Positions 44,912-57,264 are shown, numbered from the stretch's first letter. The stretch: 64,000 bases of DNA from Desarmillaria ectypa (GCA_030407005.1 JAUDYN010000007.1:3224001-3288000); one strand, 5' to 3'. Translations and numbers: made by a program. Notes: generated by a model from the sequence alone, not told the origin.

Positions 44912-47033
44912 TTATGCAAACGTCATATCGCCGGCGCTACTCAAATGACTCCTTTCCGCCGCATGGAAAGATAGATTGACATTCTGGAAAGAAAATTCAG
45001 GTCAATGAATAGAATGTCAAATAAGGAACTGTGTACGTGCCGTCTCTGTTCCTGCCCCAGAGACGCCAGGTATAGTAACATTCTTGTAAAGTATCAGCCC
45101 AACTTCCAGTTGCGAAAAATAGTACACACTGTCTGTCCTGAGTCAGCCGCCCCATTTTCAGCATCATGGGGAGCAAAGTGGATTATTTTTTGGTTAACAT
45201 GCCGTTGTTTTCCGGCTGACCACAAGGCACTCTTGCGCGAGTTGAGCCTGGACACAACTATGTGTCAAATTTAGCAAGGATCAAATGGATGTACTGACAT
45301 CGCCAGTAGGGAATTTATGTATACTTTTCAGATTCTTAGTCAGGAAGCAAGCAAGAGAAAATCAGACACTAACGTTTGGGTAGAATGAAGGTGCCGATTG
45401 CGAAGAAAATGAGAGTATCAGGCCAGACAATGTACTGGTAAGTTGGGCTATAAGTTTGGAAGAGTCATAATGATCCACGGAAGTACTCACAGAGATGAGA
45501 GTAAGAAGAGAGCATGTACTATGTATGCCCGTTTATAGCTTACAAGGCAATGGATCTATGAGAAACATACCTCGTCAAGAGCCCAGAAATCACAACAATC
45601 CGCATTATTCTCACGATTGTTTTTGCAGTGCTGTGTAAGCAGTCCAGACGAGATGAGAAAATACAGAGTGCTTAAGATGGAAGACTAACCTGGAAATGTT
45701 AGTCATCTCGGACTTGCCTTTATGAAGGTAGAAGCACATTACGCCGGCAATGATAAAATCGGCTGCGGACATCGTGGAGAAAACTGTATATATACATGGC
45801 TTCCGAGTATCAGATATTCCTGTTTATCTGAGCCAAGAGCAAATGACCTACCCTGATGTTCGAAATGTCCAAGAAGCTTGAGAGGGTATATCTGACGATA
45901 ATATCAATTAAGCAGAATATCAATGACCTCCCGGGCCGCTTACGTATCATAAATTACATCTGGCAAGTGGCATGCTCATGTCAGTATTGAGCCATAATTC
46001 ATAGAGGTAGTGCCTACAGAGCCCCGTGCCTGCGGAGAACCAAACTAAGTCGCCTAGCTCTCTGCTTCCAGGACAACGAGGACCTCACCGAACGTAGCCA
46101 TGACAGGGATGAACTGGAGACCAAACGTCAATGTTGAATTGTATGTATCATAAAAAAGACGAAACACTTACGATAAAATGTGGCAAGATCATTTCAAAAC
46201 GACGGCCAACTATGAGAGCACGACACATCAGAAGATCAGCCCAAGACCTGGGGATATTTCAGAAAACGAAGACAGACGTTTCCATATCCTGACAGCATAT
46301 AATCTGTGGTGCCGGTAGCATAGTCTCATCAGTCGTTAGTGCGTTGGCCGAAGGAGACGCACACTTGGACAACAGAGTTAATCAATATCTATTGACAATT
46401 AATCGCCGCTTGCCAAAGGATGTAGTGGCACTTACATTGATCAAAAGTTGCAGCTAATAGGGAGAGGCATAGCATCAAAAATTAGCGAAGCGAGGAAAGA
46501 CCGGTACCGGAAAACTCCTACAAGTCAAGTCAGACACGGTCAGAAGATTATGGCTTTGATAGTCGTACCAAACGATCTTGGACAACAGTGCGATATAGTT
46601 TCCAAATAATTCGATAAGATAAAAATACAGCGCATGGGTGCTTAATGCGACGTGGAGCGTGTCGAGTATCCTGCAAATCGTAGAGCGTCAAGATACAGCA
46701 TATATGTCCTCAGCTTGGCAGCAACATACCATAGTAAGGCGACCTGCATACAGTTTATAGAGAGGGAGATAAATCAAATGTGAGGGCTTAGGTTTCCGTA
46801 CCGAGTAGCGAAATATCCACGGGTCGTTAGGATTTAGTTTGTAATAGACGACGGTCTGCAGAATGGTTATTCCATAAAAACTAGGGTGCGATGTGAGTAT
46901 AAAACGTGGATTCCAAAGGAAAGTGCACATACACTGCAGCTATTGTAGACCCGATGAAAAGCGCACCGAGCGTCGTTGCCAGCTTGGAGGGAATATCAGC
47001 TATCGGTATCGGTATCGAGGGAATCGACGACAT
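44912..47033 (-). CDS. DUF6534-type multi-TM protein, array copy 6
   Basis: The ATG at 47033 (MSSIPSIPIPIADIPSKL) leads into ATTLGALFIGSTIAAV, YGITILQTVVYYKLNPNDPW, ILDTLHVALSTHALYFYLIE, GRRFEMILPHFI, YTVFSTMSAADFIIAGVM and SRLNSRKSALWSAGK. The end is GDMTFA and a TAA at 44912. One extra codon occurs in HKGKSEMT compared with sisters. All exon borders inspected are GT-AG and in frame. The Pro-Ile repeats near the start are peculiar to copies 1, 6 and 7. Integral membrane, function unknown. Confidence 0.75.
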
Positions 47034-48458
47034 TTTGAGCGCCGGTGTTGAACGGTGAGGGAATGCGGGTCACTTATATCCCAAAGCATGACACTCGGCA
47101 TTTTGGAATCATCTTCGAAGAAGGCCTGTCATTGAGTCTCGTGATTCCGTCAGAATGGTTCCGGACCAATAACACCAACATGAACAGTTCCATGAGGCCA
47201 CTTTTGGCAGGCGTTCAAAGCTAGTGTTTAAGGCCCAGCACTGGATGGCCGTCGGAATCAATTGATGAAACTTCAAATACGGATGCCAGAGAAGGCGATA
47301 CGCGCAATGTTCTGCTTCACTCAACTCAGTCCGGAGGATTCCGAAGCATTTCCCAGCGCCTATTACATGATGCGGAAATTCCCTAGTCCCCATTAATTTG
47401 GGCCAGAATGTATGACTCTCAAGGTTTCCCTGCATCTGAGTCATATGCATGACCCTCGATGTCTGCGCTAGAAGCTTGGTTCAGTCAAACGGGCTCGAAA
47501 CATTTATTCTCATATTGCATTGGCTTTGCCCAATCGTGACACCTCAGAGCTCCGAAGGCCACGCGGTCGTTGAAGACCTTGTCGATATCTCTTCTGGTTG
47601 AGAAATGGGTGCTATTCCCGGGCCGGTACTGTCAGTCACATCCTTCGTCTTTAGTGCCACTATGACAAGAGCGTATAGCGGATAGCGAAACGCTGTGTTT
47701 AAAAATGAACGATGGTAGTATGAAACGGAGAAATTGTCCACGGGAACGAGGGCAGAATGAGAATGAAAGGTGTTACCTTCCACAGACGTAGGGAGCTGAA
47801 GAAGGATATGGCCCCAAGGCCAATGGCAGGAATAGCAGAAACGCGAGGGCCAGGAAATTGAAATATCAAGCCGCCCAAGCTGGCCTTGATCGTCCTGCTA
47901 CATCAAGAACTTGCGATTATGATGGGCTAGTTACAGAGGGCCTGCCGTCGGTCACGCCATTTGGCTGTGTCAAAATCTGCCTAGACCCCGGGGGATGACC
48001 TGCTCCATTGCCAGCGAGATGAGAGGACGAAACAAATGCGCTACTGGTTGCAATCGTCTATTAACTTCCGGTGTATCGACCTTCGTAAACTGTAAATTCA
48101 ATGGAACGGCGTCAGCATCAAACCGACTGTTGCCTTGATTTGCGTCAGCGGTCCAGGGGATAGCCACGCTGCTCCCGCTATGACACAGGACTAGACCGTG
48201 GAGCATAACGACACGATGAGTGCAATGCTACGCAAATTGTAAAGGATCTGCCACACGAGGCGCCTTCAACCTGAGAATTGAGTACGAATCAGCGTATATT
48301 ACCAGAGCAAGGTAGGTCAAATACACGAAATTATGGTAGAAATCCTAGATAATGTCAAGAAAAAGCCAGAGATGGCGCATACGTTGGCAGTCCGAAGGCA
48401 TAGGTGGATAGAGATCAAGAAATGGCGTAGCTAAGAGTCCTTGCAGAGATCATATCCC
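47034..48458. other. Gap between array copies 6 and 7, possible minus-strand exons
   Basis: Near copy 6 lie TATATAAG (47074-47079) and CATCTTCGAAGAAG (47110-47123). Further right, minus-strand frames at 48206-47970, 47783-47544 and 47450-47109 have good codon variety and could be exons of one unknown gene, but I could not join them in phase or name a family. Confidence 0.3.
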
Positions 48459-50456
48459 TTACACAAATATCATATCATCCCTACTGCCAGTAGAATGACT
48501 TCCTTCTGTAATAGAGAGAGGTATAGTGAAATTCTGAAGAGGAGGAACAAGTTAGCGGACTGAATATCAATGGCAAAGTATTATACGCACCGTTTCTCCT
48601 GAATCAATGACCCCATTACTCGGATGGTGAGGCGCAAATCTGAGTATCTTCTGATCTTTCGGATATTCCTTAGCCCCGGACCACATTGAGCTTTTGCGCG
48701 AATTGAGCCTGAGAAGAATTAGCGCCGAAAAATCATGGTAAGGCGGGATTCACATCGCAAGCAGAGAGTTTATATAGACTGTTGGTGAGGATTTAGTCTG
48801 AGACCTCAGGCAAAAATGGGTCGAACGCTAACGCTTTGGTAAAATGAAGTCGGCCGCTACGAAAATAAGAGTATCAGGCCAGGCAATGTACTATAAACCG
48901 GTATGAGATTAAAGAAAAATTCAGCATAAGAACCAACGAAATCAATCACCGCCACAAGAATAAAAAGCGAAGATACGCTATGTGCGCTCGTGATTAGCTT
49001 GCGAGGATTACATAGGTGAGATTTATACCTCGTCGCCAAGCCAGATATCAATACGAGCCGCGTTAGTCCTACAATTACCTTAGTCGTGCTATAAGTAGTC
49101 CCTCAGACCTTAGCAAATCCACATAAAACTCAGGATCAAGAACACACCTGGAGAAGCTAGTCATCGACTTGCCCTTATGCAAGTAGAAGCACATTGAACC
49201 GGCGATAATAAAATCGACTCCTACGATGGTGGAAAAAACCGTATATATGGACACCTGCCAGGAATTAGAGACGCGCTGACGTCCGACTCAGGAGCAGAGA
49301 ACCTACCTTGATAGTCGAAATGTCGACAAAACTTGACAGAGTGTACCTGACAATACAATCAGTGAAGGAAACGATGATCACTTCCAAAGGGCTTACGTAT
49401 CATAAATCACATCTGGCAAATGTGTTCTCGTCAGTTCAGCGGCTTATTTACAAAAGTCGTACCTACAGAGCCCTGCGCCTGTAAGAAAGTCAAGTCACTC
49501 GGCTCTTGTTTCCCCGGGTCAAAAGAGATATTACCGAATGAAATCGCGACAGTGACGAACTGAATGTGAAATTTCAACGCCAAATTGTATTCACATAAGT
49601 ATCATGAAGAAGAAATGCTTACAATAAACCGTGGAAGGACCGTATGGAAATGGCGGCCGACTATGAGACGACGATAGTCAGTCTTCATTTAGAGGAGATT
49701 TCAAGGGCGAAGACAAACGTTTCCATATTCTGATGGCGTATAATCTGTGGTACTAGGGCCTGAGTCTTTCCGATGATCAGAGAGTACCGAAGGGACGCAC
49801 ATATGGACGCCAAGGACAATCAACATCTAGACGATTGTCAAAGGTGGTTTGCTGGAGGACGTACTGAGACGCACATTGATCAAGAGCTGCAGCTGGCAGG
49901 AAGAGGAGATTTATGCGACACATATGTATGAAACGTTGAGAGCATTTACCGGAAAGCTCCTGGAAGTGAGTTCAAAAATCGATACATCCCAAGACTCCGA
50001 TTGGCATACCAAATGATCGTGAGCAGGGCAGAATATTTTCCAAAGGATTCGATAAGGTAGAAATAGAGTGCATGAGTGCTCAATGCAACATGAAGTGTGT
50101 CGAGTATCCTGTAGCGTCATGATATACATTCACATATGTCCCCAGCTCTCTAGCCACGTACCACAGCAAAGCGATCTGTGTACACGAGTGAGAGAAATCA
50201 AATGCGAGAGCTTATGATCCCGTACCGCATATCGAAAGAGCCACGGGTCGTCAGGATCTTGTCTATAATAGATGACTGTCTGCAAAATGGTTATTCCATA
50301 GAAGCTAAAGTATGGAATGAGTGTCAAAATAAATACCTTAGGAAAGTGCACCTACATTGCAGCTATAGTAGCTCCTATATAAATCGCTCCGAGCGTAGGT
50401 CCCGTGTCCAGACTGGCGGGAATATCACTTATCGGTATCAGAGTAAGCGACGACAT
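48459..50456 (-). CDS. DUF6534-type multi-TM protein, array copy 7
   Basis: The outermost copy. The ATG at 50456 (MSSLTLIPISDIPASLDTG) is followed by PTLGAIYIGATIAA, YGITILQTVIYYRQDPDDPW, ILDTLHVALSTHALYFYLIE, GRHFHTVLPRFI, YTVFSTIVGVDFIIAGSM, HSVSSLFILVA, YIAWPDTLIFVAADFILPK and LNSRKSSMWSGAKEYPKDQ. The stop TAA is at 48459-48461. All borders were checked and no damage was found. Unlike copies 2, 3 and 5, the short exon of the hydrophilic tail (NITIPGLSV type) is missing, and the LNSRK exon is spliced straight to the final exon. A TATA box lies at 50490-50496. Confidence 0.78.
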
Positions 50457-52740
50457 CGGGGTGCCAGTATGGAGGGGGCGTCGCTTCCCTTATATAATAA
50501 TGCATGGCATACGGCATTTTGTATCCCTATTGGAAGTAAGCCTGCATTGCGTTGATTTAATTGATTAGGTCAGATAGGGAAAAGTTCCGGATCTACGTTC
50601 CACGAGGTAATTTTAGCAAGTAGGACAAATATCCGTAGTTATGGTGAGTGAGGGTATTTGAATGCGCGAGAAGAACGAAGGAACCGAGATCGTACGAACA
50701 GACGCAGCAGGACGTTGACAGAATGTATCCGTCTATCCGGTTAAGTCGATGGTGAATCAACGTTGCTCCGTCGTACGTACATACTTGGGTGCAGAAGGGA
50801 GATACATCGCCGGTTTAGGCGATAAAGAGCCTGCGTGTCGCCACGAGGATCGCAATGTCGGAGATTCTGCATATGCCTGATGTCGCCTTATTATGGCACT
50901 CTTCTCGCACACTCTTGTCGCAAATTATAAAGTGTTAAGCATAGTATGAGGGCCCTGATATTTTGTCAGACTTGTCTTCTGAATTGCTCACTTATCTCCC
51001 GTAGAAAATATCTTGGTAGGCCTTACGGTGGTTTAGAATTTTGTTAAAATGGAATAGAATATCACGTGTCGCAGTTTGGACCTGATGGGGCCGTATAAAG
51101 CCTTATATAGCATTAAATGGCCTTACTATCGACATTATAAATATTATATTACAAAATGAGGCATATGTCCGACACACAACCATAACAGACGGTTTTTGCT
51201 AATTTGACAGTTCCTTTCGGATTAGCACCACGACAAGGTGTATTACACCTATCAATTCTGTCTACTGACATTGCGGTCCCGCTTAATTGACCTGCAGATA
51301 GTTTAGGTCCTATGTTACAATGCAGCCAAAGGTGACCGTACCATCATCTTGTTTGAATTATAGTTGCTTTTCTTCGCTTGCAGGTGAGAAAAAGAACAAG
51401 AGAAAAAGGATTAACGTACTCCTGTACGATGGGATCAGTGTCTATGAGCCAGCATTCCTTCGCAATGAACAGATCGGCATGCCACGGAGGTTTCAGGCGG
51501 AGGTTTTGCAGCCAGAGCTTAGCCACCAGCATCTTGCTGCCTGAAAAATATAGTAAAACATAGTATATTACGAGTTTCCGATGCCGGGAAGACACTTCAC
51601 ATAGTTGAATCCATAACTACATCATGTCACGTAACCTTGAGTGCTATTTTATGCGGATGCTACGTACAGTGAATTTGCGATCATGCTCTCCATTAGTTAC
51701 TATGATTCTCTAAGCCTGACCCTGCCCGATATATGAATTTTACCGACAGCACGGGTTGCTCCCAATCCTCGACGAAAGTTTGGACGTCTAGCATCGTATC
51801 GGTCCAGCCCAGAGGGGGGCAAGCCACATGTGGTGACATTGTTTGTAATCCTACCGAGGTAGCCTCGCACTTGTAAAGAGTACTTCACGTTGGGGCCTCC
51901 TGGCCAGTGCGCGAACAGCGTACCGACAAAGTAACACATCGAATTGCAGTTATCTGCCCGATATATGGGCGCTATTTCCATGGCACAAGAGGCACCTGGG
52001 GGATATTCTTGGTTGGTCAGTAGAGATACACGCACTCAAAAAGACGTTTGCAGCGGGTGTCATCCCTCGCAAGGCTCTCGGTACCGTCTATGGTCTTTCT
52101 GAAGTGCTGCAAAAGAATATTATCCAGGAAGGGTCCAAAATTGGCACGAAATCAAGATTCTTCTCGTTGCAAAGAAGCGAGCAATAATATCGTAGCGAGC
52201 CGCCGACGCGATGCCATCGGCTGCGACAACCCTCTAAGCTTTGTTCTTGCTTGACTGCGGGCTGTCACCCCCTCTAGTGACGCATGCCGCTGTCTACATA
52301 TTAGCGTGTTCTTGCAGGCAGCAAAAACGGCACACCTTAGCTTGGCGTAGCGTTCTCACAGCTACGGCATCCAACGGGCTATATGTAGGATGTATCCCTG
52401 CACTCATGGTCTGCTACAGCTATAGCTGTTGATAGAGAAATTAGAACATAGTTCCATTCAAAGAATAGCGTACTCGTAAAATTTTCGATCGCTGCCACCA
52501 TAACCATCACAGGGAGAACCTAGTCGCGTATTTTCTGTCATCACCGACATCCTTCAGCCATTCATCGTCCTTTACTTTGGTTATTCCAGCATATTCAATG
52601 ACGACTGGCATGTCATTGACAATGAGCGACTATGTATCGAGGGTATTTGAGATGATGGTGGTGGATGATCCTGTTTTTCCCGGGACAAGACATCACCTCA
52701 CATCGAATTCACGGACGACGACGGGATGACAAGGAAGGTC
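50457..52740. other. Gene-poor stretch right of the array
   Basis: The left end is the promoter of copy 7. Frames at 51320-51544 (plus) and 52035-51700 (minus) are the longest but show no recognisable motif and no convincing splice partners. CpG content is still normal here. Confidence 0.4.
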
Positions 52741-52969
52741 CTAGCTGAAGCAATGGTGAAATAGCTAGGAGTGTATTTCGACAGGACGCTATCATTCAAC
52801 GAGCATGTGAAGAATGTGGCTACAAAGGCAGATAGAGCGGTGAGTGGACTAACTATGCTGGCGAATACTGTCCGTGGTCTCTCCCAGAGGCACTACCGGC
52901 AAATGCATATAGCGTACATATGCCCAGTCCTAACGTATGCATCAATAGTGTGGTGTTCAGGAAAGAAAA

Positions 52970-53217
52970 TGTTGTGAAAAATGGGGGATGAATAGATCAG
53001 TTCGTTCCCAGTTAGTACATGTGTGGTGTCAGGCCAATAGTATTGCGCTTGGCTGAGCTCTGAAAATGCATGCAGATGTACACTACTGTACCTACTTATA
53101 TACTAAATGCTAATATACTAGAATTTTCTACAACTTTCCTAATATTTCTTTCTTAATCAGCAAGTTCGGCATGATGCCAGATTGCCATCATCTCAGCTCA
53201 ACTCTCAAATCCCAACA
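52970..53217 (+). mobile_element. Solo LTR, family 1, copy 3, inside the LINE
   Basis: 248 bp, TGTTG...CAACA, flanked by the perfect 5-bp duplication GAAAA (52965-52969 and 53218-53222). Nearly the same length and sequence as the LTR at 29786-30033. It interrupts the LINE frame after WCSGKK. Confidence 0.9.
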
Positions 53218-53728
53218 GAAAACACATGAGAAAGAGCTGGAGCGAGTACAGAGACAAGCACTATGCAAGGTAGTGGCAGCATTCTGCACCACACCAATAA
53301 AAGCCATTGAAATCTAAGCATCGATACCACCAATTTGGGTGCACCTGGACTGATGTGCAAGGCAAGCAGCAATAAGATTGAACAAGTTGAGTACCTAAAA
53401 CACTATTATCCAGCAACTTGACAACAGGTGGTGAGCAGGCAGATCCCCTATGAACCCTCCTCCCCTCCCCATACACTGAGAATCCAGGGCAACCAAGGAA
53501 CTAAACAAGACAATGCAACTCCAACAACTGGCAGCAAAGACTGATCCAAATGATGAATGCCTTTACCCTTTCTCAGAGTTTGCAGTACCATGGAGATGCA
53601 CCAAACACAATTATGGGGAAAGACTTAGCAAAAATAGAACAAACAGCCAGGCAAAAGAGAAAGTGGCATGCCAACACAACAGAAAAATAAAATGGCTACA
53701 AACCTGGAAACACCTACTGATATATACA

Positions 53729-53935
53729 TGTTGGGATTTGCAACTTCAAGCATGTACTGGAAGATTCCTGAACCTTCAGTACCATCAATTTGGCATGATA
53801 CTAGGATATAAGTAGGTACTTCAGTAGAAGATTCTAGATACATTCTGTAGTATTTAAGGAGCTTGTCTCAAGCCCTAGTAGCTAACAATTTAGTATTCTC
53901 TACTCAGCAAGCTTCCCACTGCAATAGTTACAACA
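53729..53935 (+). mobile_element. Solo LTR, family 2, inside the LINE RNase H motif
   Basis: 207 bp starting TGTTGGGATT and ending TTACAACA, flanked by ATACA on both sides (53724-53728 and 53936-53940). It is unrelated to family 1 apart from the ends. Removing it rejoins the LINE frame at the IYTD motif. Confidence 0.8.
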
Positions 53936-54697
53936 ATACAGATAGATCATAGGACATAAGGGAAAGAAGATGACCAGGAGCAGGAGTAGCAGGATTCTGA
54001 GATGGGATACAGGCCTTCAAGCTCAGCATGGGGCTGGGAGAGGAAGCAGAGGTCTATGATAGTGAGATGGTGGCACTCACAATGGGAGTGACAAAAGCAA
54101 TGAACCACACAAAAGAAGATGAAGAAGTGAAGCACCTACACTTCTTTGTTGACAATCCATCAGCAATCAACATGATATTTGATCCCCTACCCAAAATCAG
54201 ACAAGACTTCTTGAGAGTCTTCCACTGTCACATATGACAATTCCTTGACAATGACCTCTTGCATACAGTCAAAATCTTGTGGTGCCCAGGCCACAAAGAC
54301 ATTGAAGGACATGAGTGAGCAGAGTACCTAGTGAAGAGAGGAGCAGAAAAGTCAGCAGAGAGAATGGACAAAACAAGAGCCAATGCAAGAAGAGAAGCAA
54401 AAGCAAAAATGACAGAGGAATAGAGGAAATGTGGGGAGCTAGTCCTAAATGTGGGTGATATGCAATGGCAAATAGACTCCCACCATCTCTGAAGCCATCA
54501 TGCCACCTCTTGGATCTTGCAGGGAAAAGAAAGATATACAATCATATGCTGCAATACAGAACTGGCCATAGATAAGTAGGTGAGCTCTACTTACAGTTTG
54601 TGCCAAGTGAGCATGTTGACTGGCCTTGTGGTAAGCCCTTCCAGACATGTAATCACATTATTCATGAATGCCCACTGATGTGCTTGGTTATAGCAAG

Positions 54698-56767
54698 TGA
54701 CAAAAGAATTAAGGAATGGCAATGAATACCAATCACACTAAACCTCTTACTACTCTACACTTAATCACCAATATATTGAATTTGGGCAGTTTTGAGTATG
54801 ATGGAAGCACTCTGCAGACTTCAATAATCAAGTACAGTTGTCTTAAAGACATTTTATTTATTACTAGTGAGTTATACAAAGTACTACTCACACTAGTGGG
54901 GTTGGTAAGACACAATTGAGTAAAGAGTGACTTGGTTTGAGCTGCTGTGCCTATTCTGACTGAAACTGCTTCTGACTAGTGGCACTCTTGGCCCTATACT
55001 GCTTCCTACAAGTGATAAACACTTGACTAGTTGCACTCTTGGCCTAAGAATAATACTATATCTCTGAGAACTTTGCTTGAACTAACTTTAAAATACTCTG
55101 GACCTTTGCAGGATGCAACAGTGTACTCTAAGGAACTTCAATTCACTCAATACTATGGGTAACTTAGTGACTATTCACTGCTTCATCAAGGTTAAGCACA
55201 AAAGCCTTTAATTGGAGACACTAGCTGTTACTAGTGAGGGCTCAACTGTAGGGATAGCTTGCCTGGTTTTTATGAGCACTCATCCCACTGCTTATATACT
55301 ACTGAGAAAGGTACAAAAACTATAAATATCATCTGGGTATAGGGTATATTGGTAAGAATTTCTTGGCTAGTCATGAATAATGGTGAATAATCATGCAATA
55401 GTTGGTCTAGTCTGTTTCTTTGTCAAATAGTCAGTGTGAGACTGGCAAACTCTCTGGTGAGAGAATTACACTTTTCTTTTGCAAGATCTTTTGTATACAG
55501 TAAGTATACAAGGAGGTACAAGAACCACCCACTTCAGATCAGTATGGATCTGCTTCTGATCATGGAGAATAGTGAAAGAATGGGACTCAATGTCTTTTCA
55601 AGAGATTTGGGTTTTTGAGAGCAATTTCTGAGCAATAGCAATAAGCTTCCATGCTGTCTTCTAGCAATACTAGGCATGAGGCTGCTAAAGTATGCTAAGC
55701 TAGAGGCTTGGATAAGGAATTTATTCCTTTAGTGTGCTATGAGCTTGATTGATTTTCTTCTTTAGTTACATTGGTGCTTTTATACTTCTCCAACTTCTTA
55801 CTCCTATATCTATCTGCTCTCATAATCTTGCCAAGTAGCAACCCACTCTGTTGTGTCCACCCCTTTTTACACTCTTAAATGACTGTACTAAGGAAAACCA
55901 TATAGGGTCACCATCTTTGATAATATTAAGGTGGAGGCATGGGCTTCCACTGGTGGATGGCCATCTATTATGCTCTGGTGAAAAAGCAGATCACTGACAG
56001 CAGATGGTAGTGCAGATAGCAGTTCATTGGCCTCTGGTTCCTGGTCTGGTGGAAAAGCAGGTTACTGATAATGGATAGCCATGTGGATAGCAGTCTATTG
56101 TCCTCTGACCTTCATTTCCTTCATTTCTAGCAGATCCTAGTCCTGTAGCTTGACAGAAGCCAGAATTTGGTGCACACATATATATGGTGCAGCACATTGG
56201 TCTAGAGACTCTACAGTCAGTCTTTCCACACCCTTGGCTCAACTACATGCCCTAGTGATATGGTTATATGAATCTCCAGATATTGGTGCCTGTAACAGCT
56301 ATCTGATCATGATCAAGGATGCAGGCTGGCTATGCTAGTATTGATCATAAGAGATCTATATCACCATAGTCAGATCTGGGCTCAAGGTTAGTCTATTCCT
56401 AATTTATTTCTAAGTCCTGTTTCAACATTGCCATGTGACTAATTATCCTGACTTAGGCATTTATACCCAGTCTGGGCTGCTAGTGACAGAACTTCATGAG
56501 ATCTGTGTACTCTGCTCCTGGCTTTGGTGTGCTAGTAGCATCCTTCATTTGCTAGTGGCTGTATTTCACAGGGTCCTGCTAGCATTTGAGTTATCTGGCT
56601 GGTAGATTTAACCCACTAATAGTGTGACATCTAAGTCCTGGTTCTACCAGTTGCTTACTGCTTTTAACTATCAGCTTGAAGCCTCAGCTATAGTCCTCTA
56701 TGCATCACTAGTATAGGATAGATGTGTGATAGTATTATTACAAAATTGCAAAATCTAGGTGTGAACA
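54698..56767 (-). repeat. Left arm of a 1.3-kb inverted repeat, candidate LTR, carrying a 0.77-kb insertion
   Basis: 54698 to about 55427 and about 56200-56767 together match the reverse complement of 59833-61155 along their whole length. The ends on the minus strand read TGTTCACACC...CTTTTGTCA, so this could be a long LTR in inverse orientation. The first base lies exactly where the LINE breaks off. No clear 5-bp duplication flanks it (GCAAG versus CATAG). Confidence 0.7.
55428..56199 (+). mobile_element. Insertion of about 0.77 kb inside the left repeat arm
   Basis: This segment is absent from the right arm of the inverted repeat, so it was inserted (or lost from the other arm). It contains no CG dinucleotide that I can see and no coding motif. 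A degenerate tandem duplication of about 65 bp lies at about 55970-56036 and 56042-56107. The ends resemble each other weakly in inverse orientation (CAGTGTG and CAATGTG), but no target duplication is clear. Confidence 0.45.
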
Positions 56768-56796
56768 CATAGACAGTGTATCAGTGCTTCCATAGA

Positions 56797-56946
56797 TTTT
56801 GAAATCTGGACAGATCATCAGAATCTACAGTACTTCTGAAAACCCCAGAAACTCAATTGCAGACAAGCACAATGGGTTACAGAGCTCACATAGTATCACT
56901 TTACTCTCCATCATAAACCAGAAACTGCCAACAAGAAGGCAGACCT
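56797..56946 (+). mobile_element. Ty3/gypsy pol fragment (RNase H region)
   Basis: One frame reads EIWTDHQNLQYF, then after a stop KPQKLNCRQAQWVTELT, then after a second stop YHFTLHHKPETANKKADL. This is the end of the reverse-transcriptase-linked RNase H domain of fungal Ty3/gypsy elements. It is only about 50 codons long, with two internal stops, and is cut off exactly at the TGTTATG start of a candidate LTR. Confidence 0.7.
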
Positions 56947-57264
56947 TGTTATGATTTTTCTGTTATTTTATCTTATCTATGATCCCTCACATCTTATCTT
57001 GCATCATTATCACTCTGCAATGACTTATTCACCAACAACCACCCTAATTCTACATGGTCATCACCCCTGTTCAGTCTTATTGGTTCACAGACATCCAACT
57101 TCCTCAAGGTTTCCTCATGGAACCTTACTGCTTCATCTATTAATAATGCTGTACATTCAGTATATAAGTAGAGTAGTTTTCACTATTGTACTCTACCTTT
57201 CGACTAAATTACATTCATACACCTTCTACTACACCACACTAAAGACCAAGCCAAACTCTCAACA
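56947..57264 (+). mobile_element. Candidate 5' LTR of gypsy element 1
   Basis: A 318-bp block begins TGTTATG and ends CTCAACA, with a TATA-like TATATAAGTAG at about 57170. It lies just before the gag region. Only one copy is in the window, so the borders rest on the TG...CA ends and position alone. Confidence 0.4.

Larger units (their letters stand above)
52741..54697 (+). mobile_element. LINE ORF2 fragment, split by two solo LTRs
   Basis: The 5' piece (52741-52969) encodes LGVYFDRTLSFNEHVKNVAT followed by SQRHYRQMHIAYICPVLTYA and WCSGKK, the C-terminal reverse-transcriptase/thumb region of non-LTR retrotransposons. It resumes at 53223 (KELERVQRQAL) and again at 53941. The RNase H core is next: IYTD split by the second LTR, then AEVYDSEMVALTMG, HFFVDNPSAI and VKILWCPGHKDIEGHE. 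The end shows a zinc-knuckle-like C-x3-H-x3-C (CNHIIHEC) before the 1.3-kb repeat cuts it off at 54698. TGA and TAG stops sit at expected Arg and Trp positions. Defunct; the 5' part is absent. Confidence 0.8.

Noticed and set aside
55428..56199. hAT-type DNA transposon
   Set aside because: The ends only weakly mirror each other, no 8-bp target duplication is present and no transposase piece is visible.
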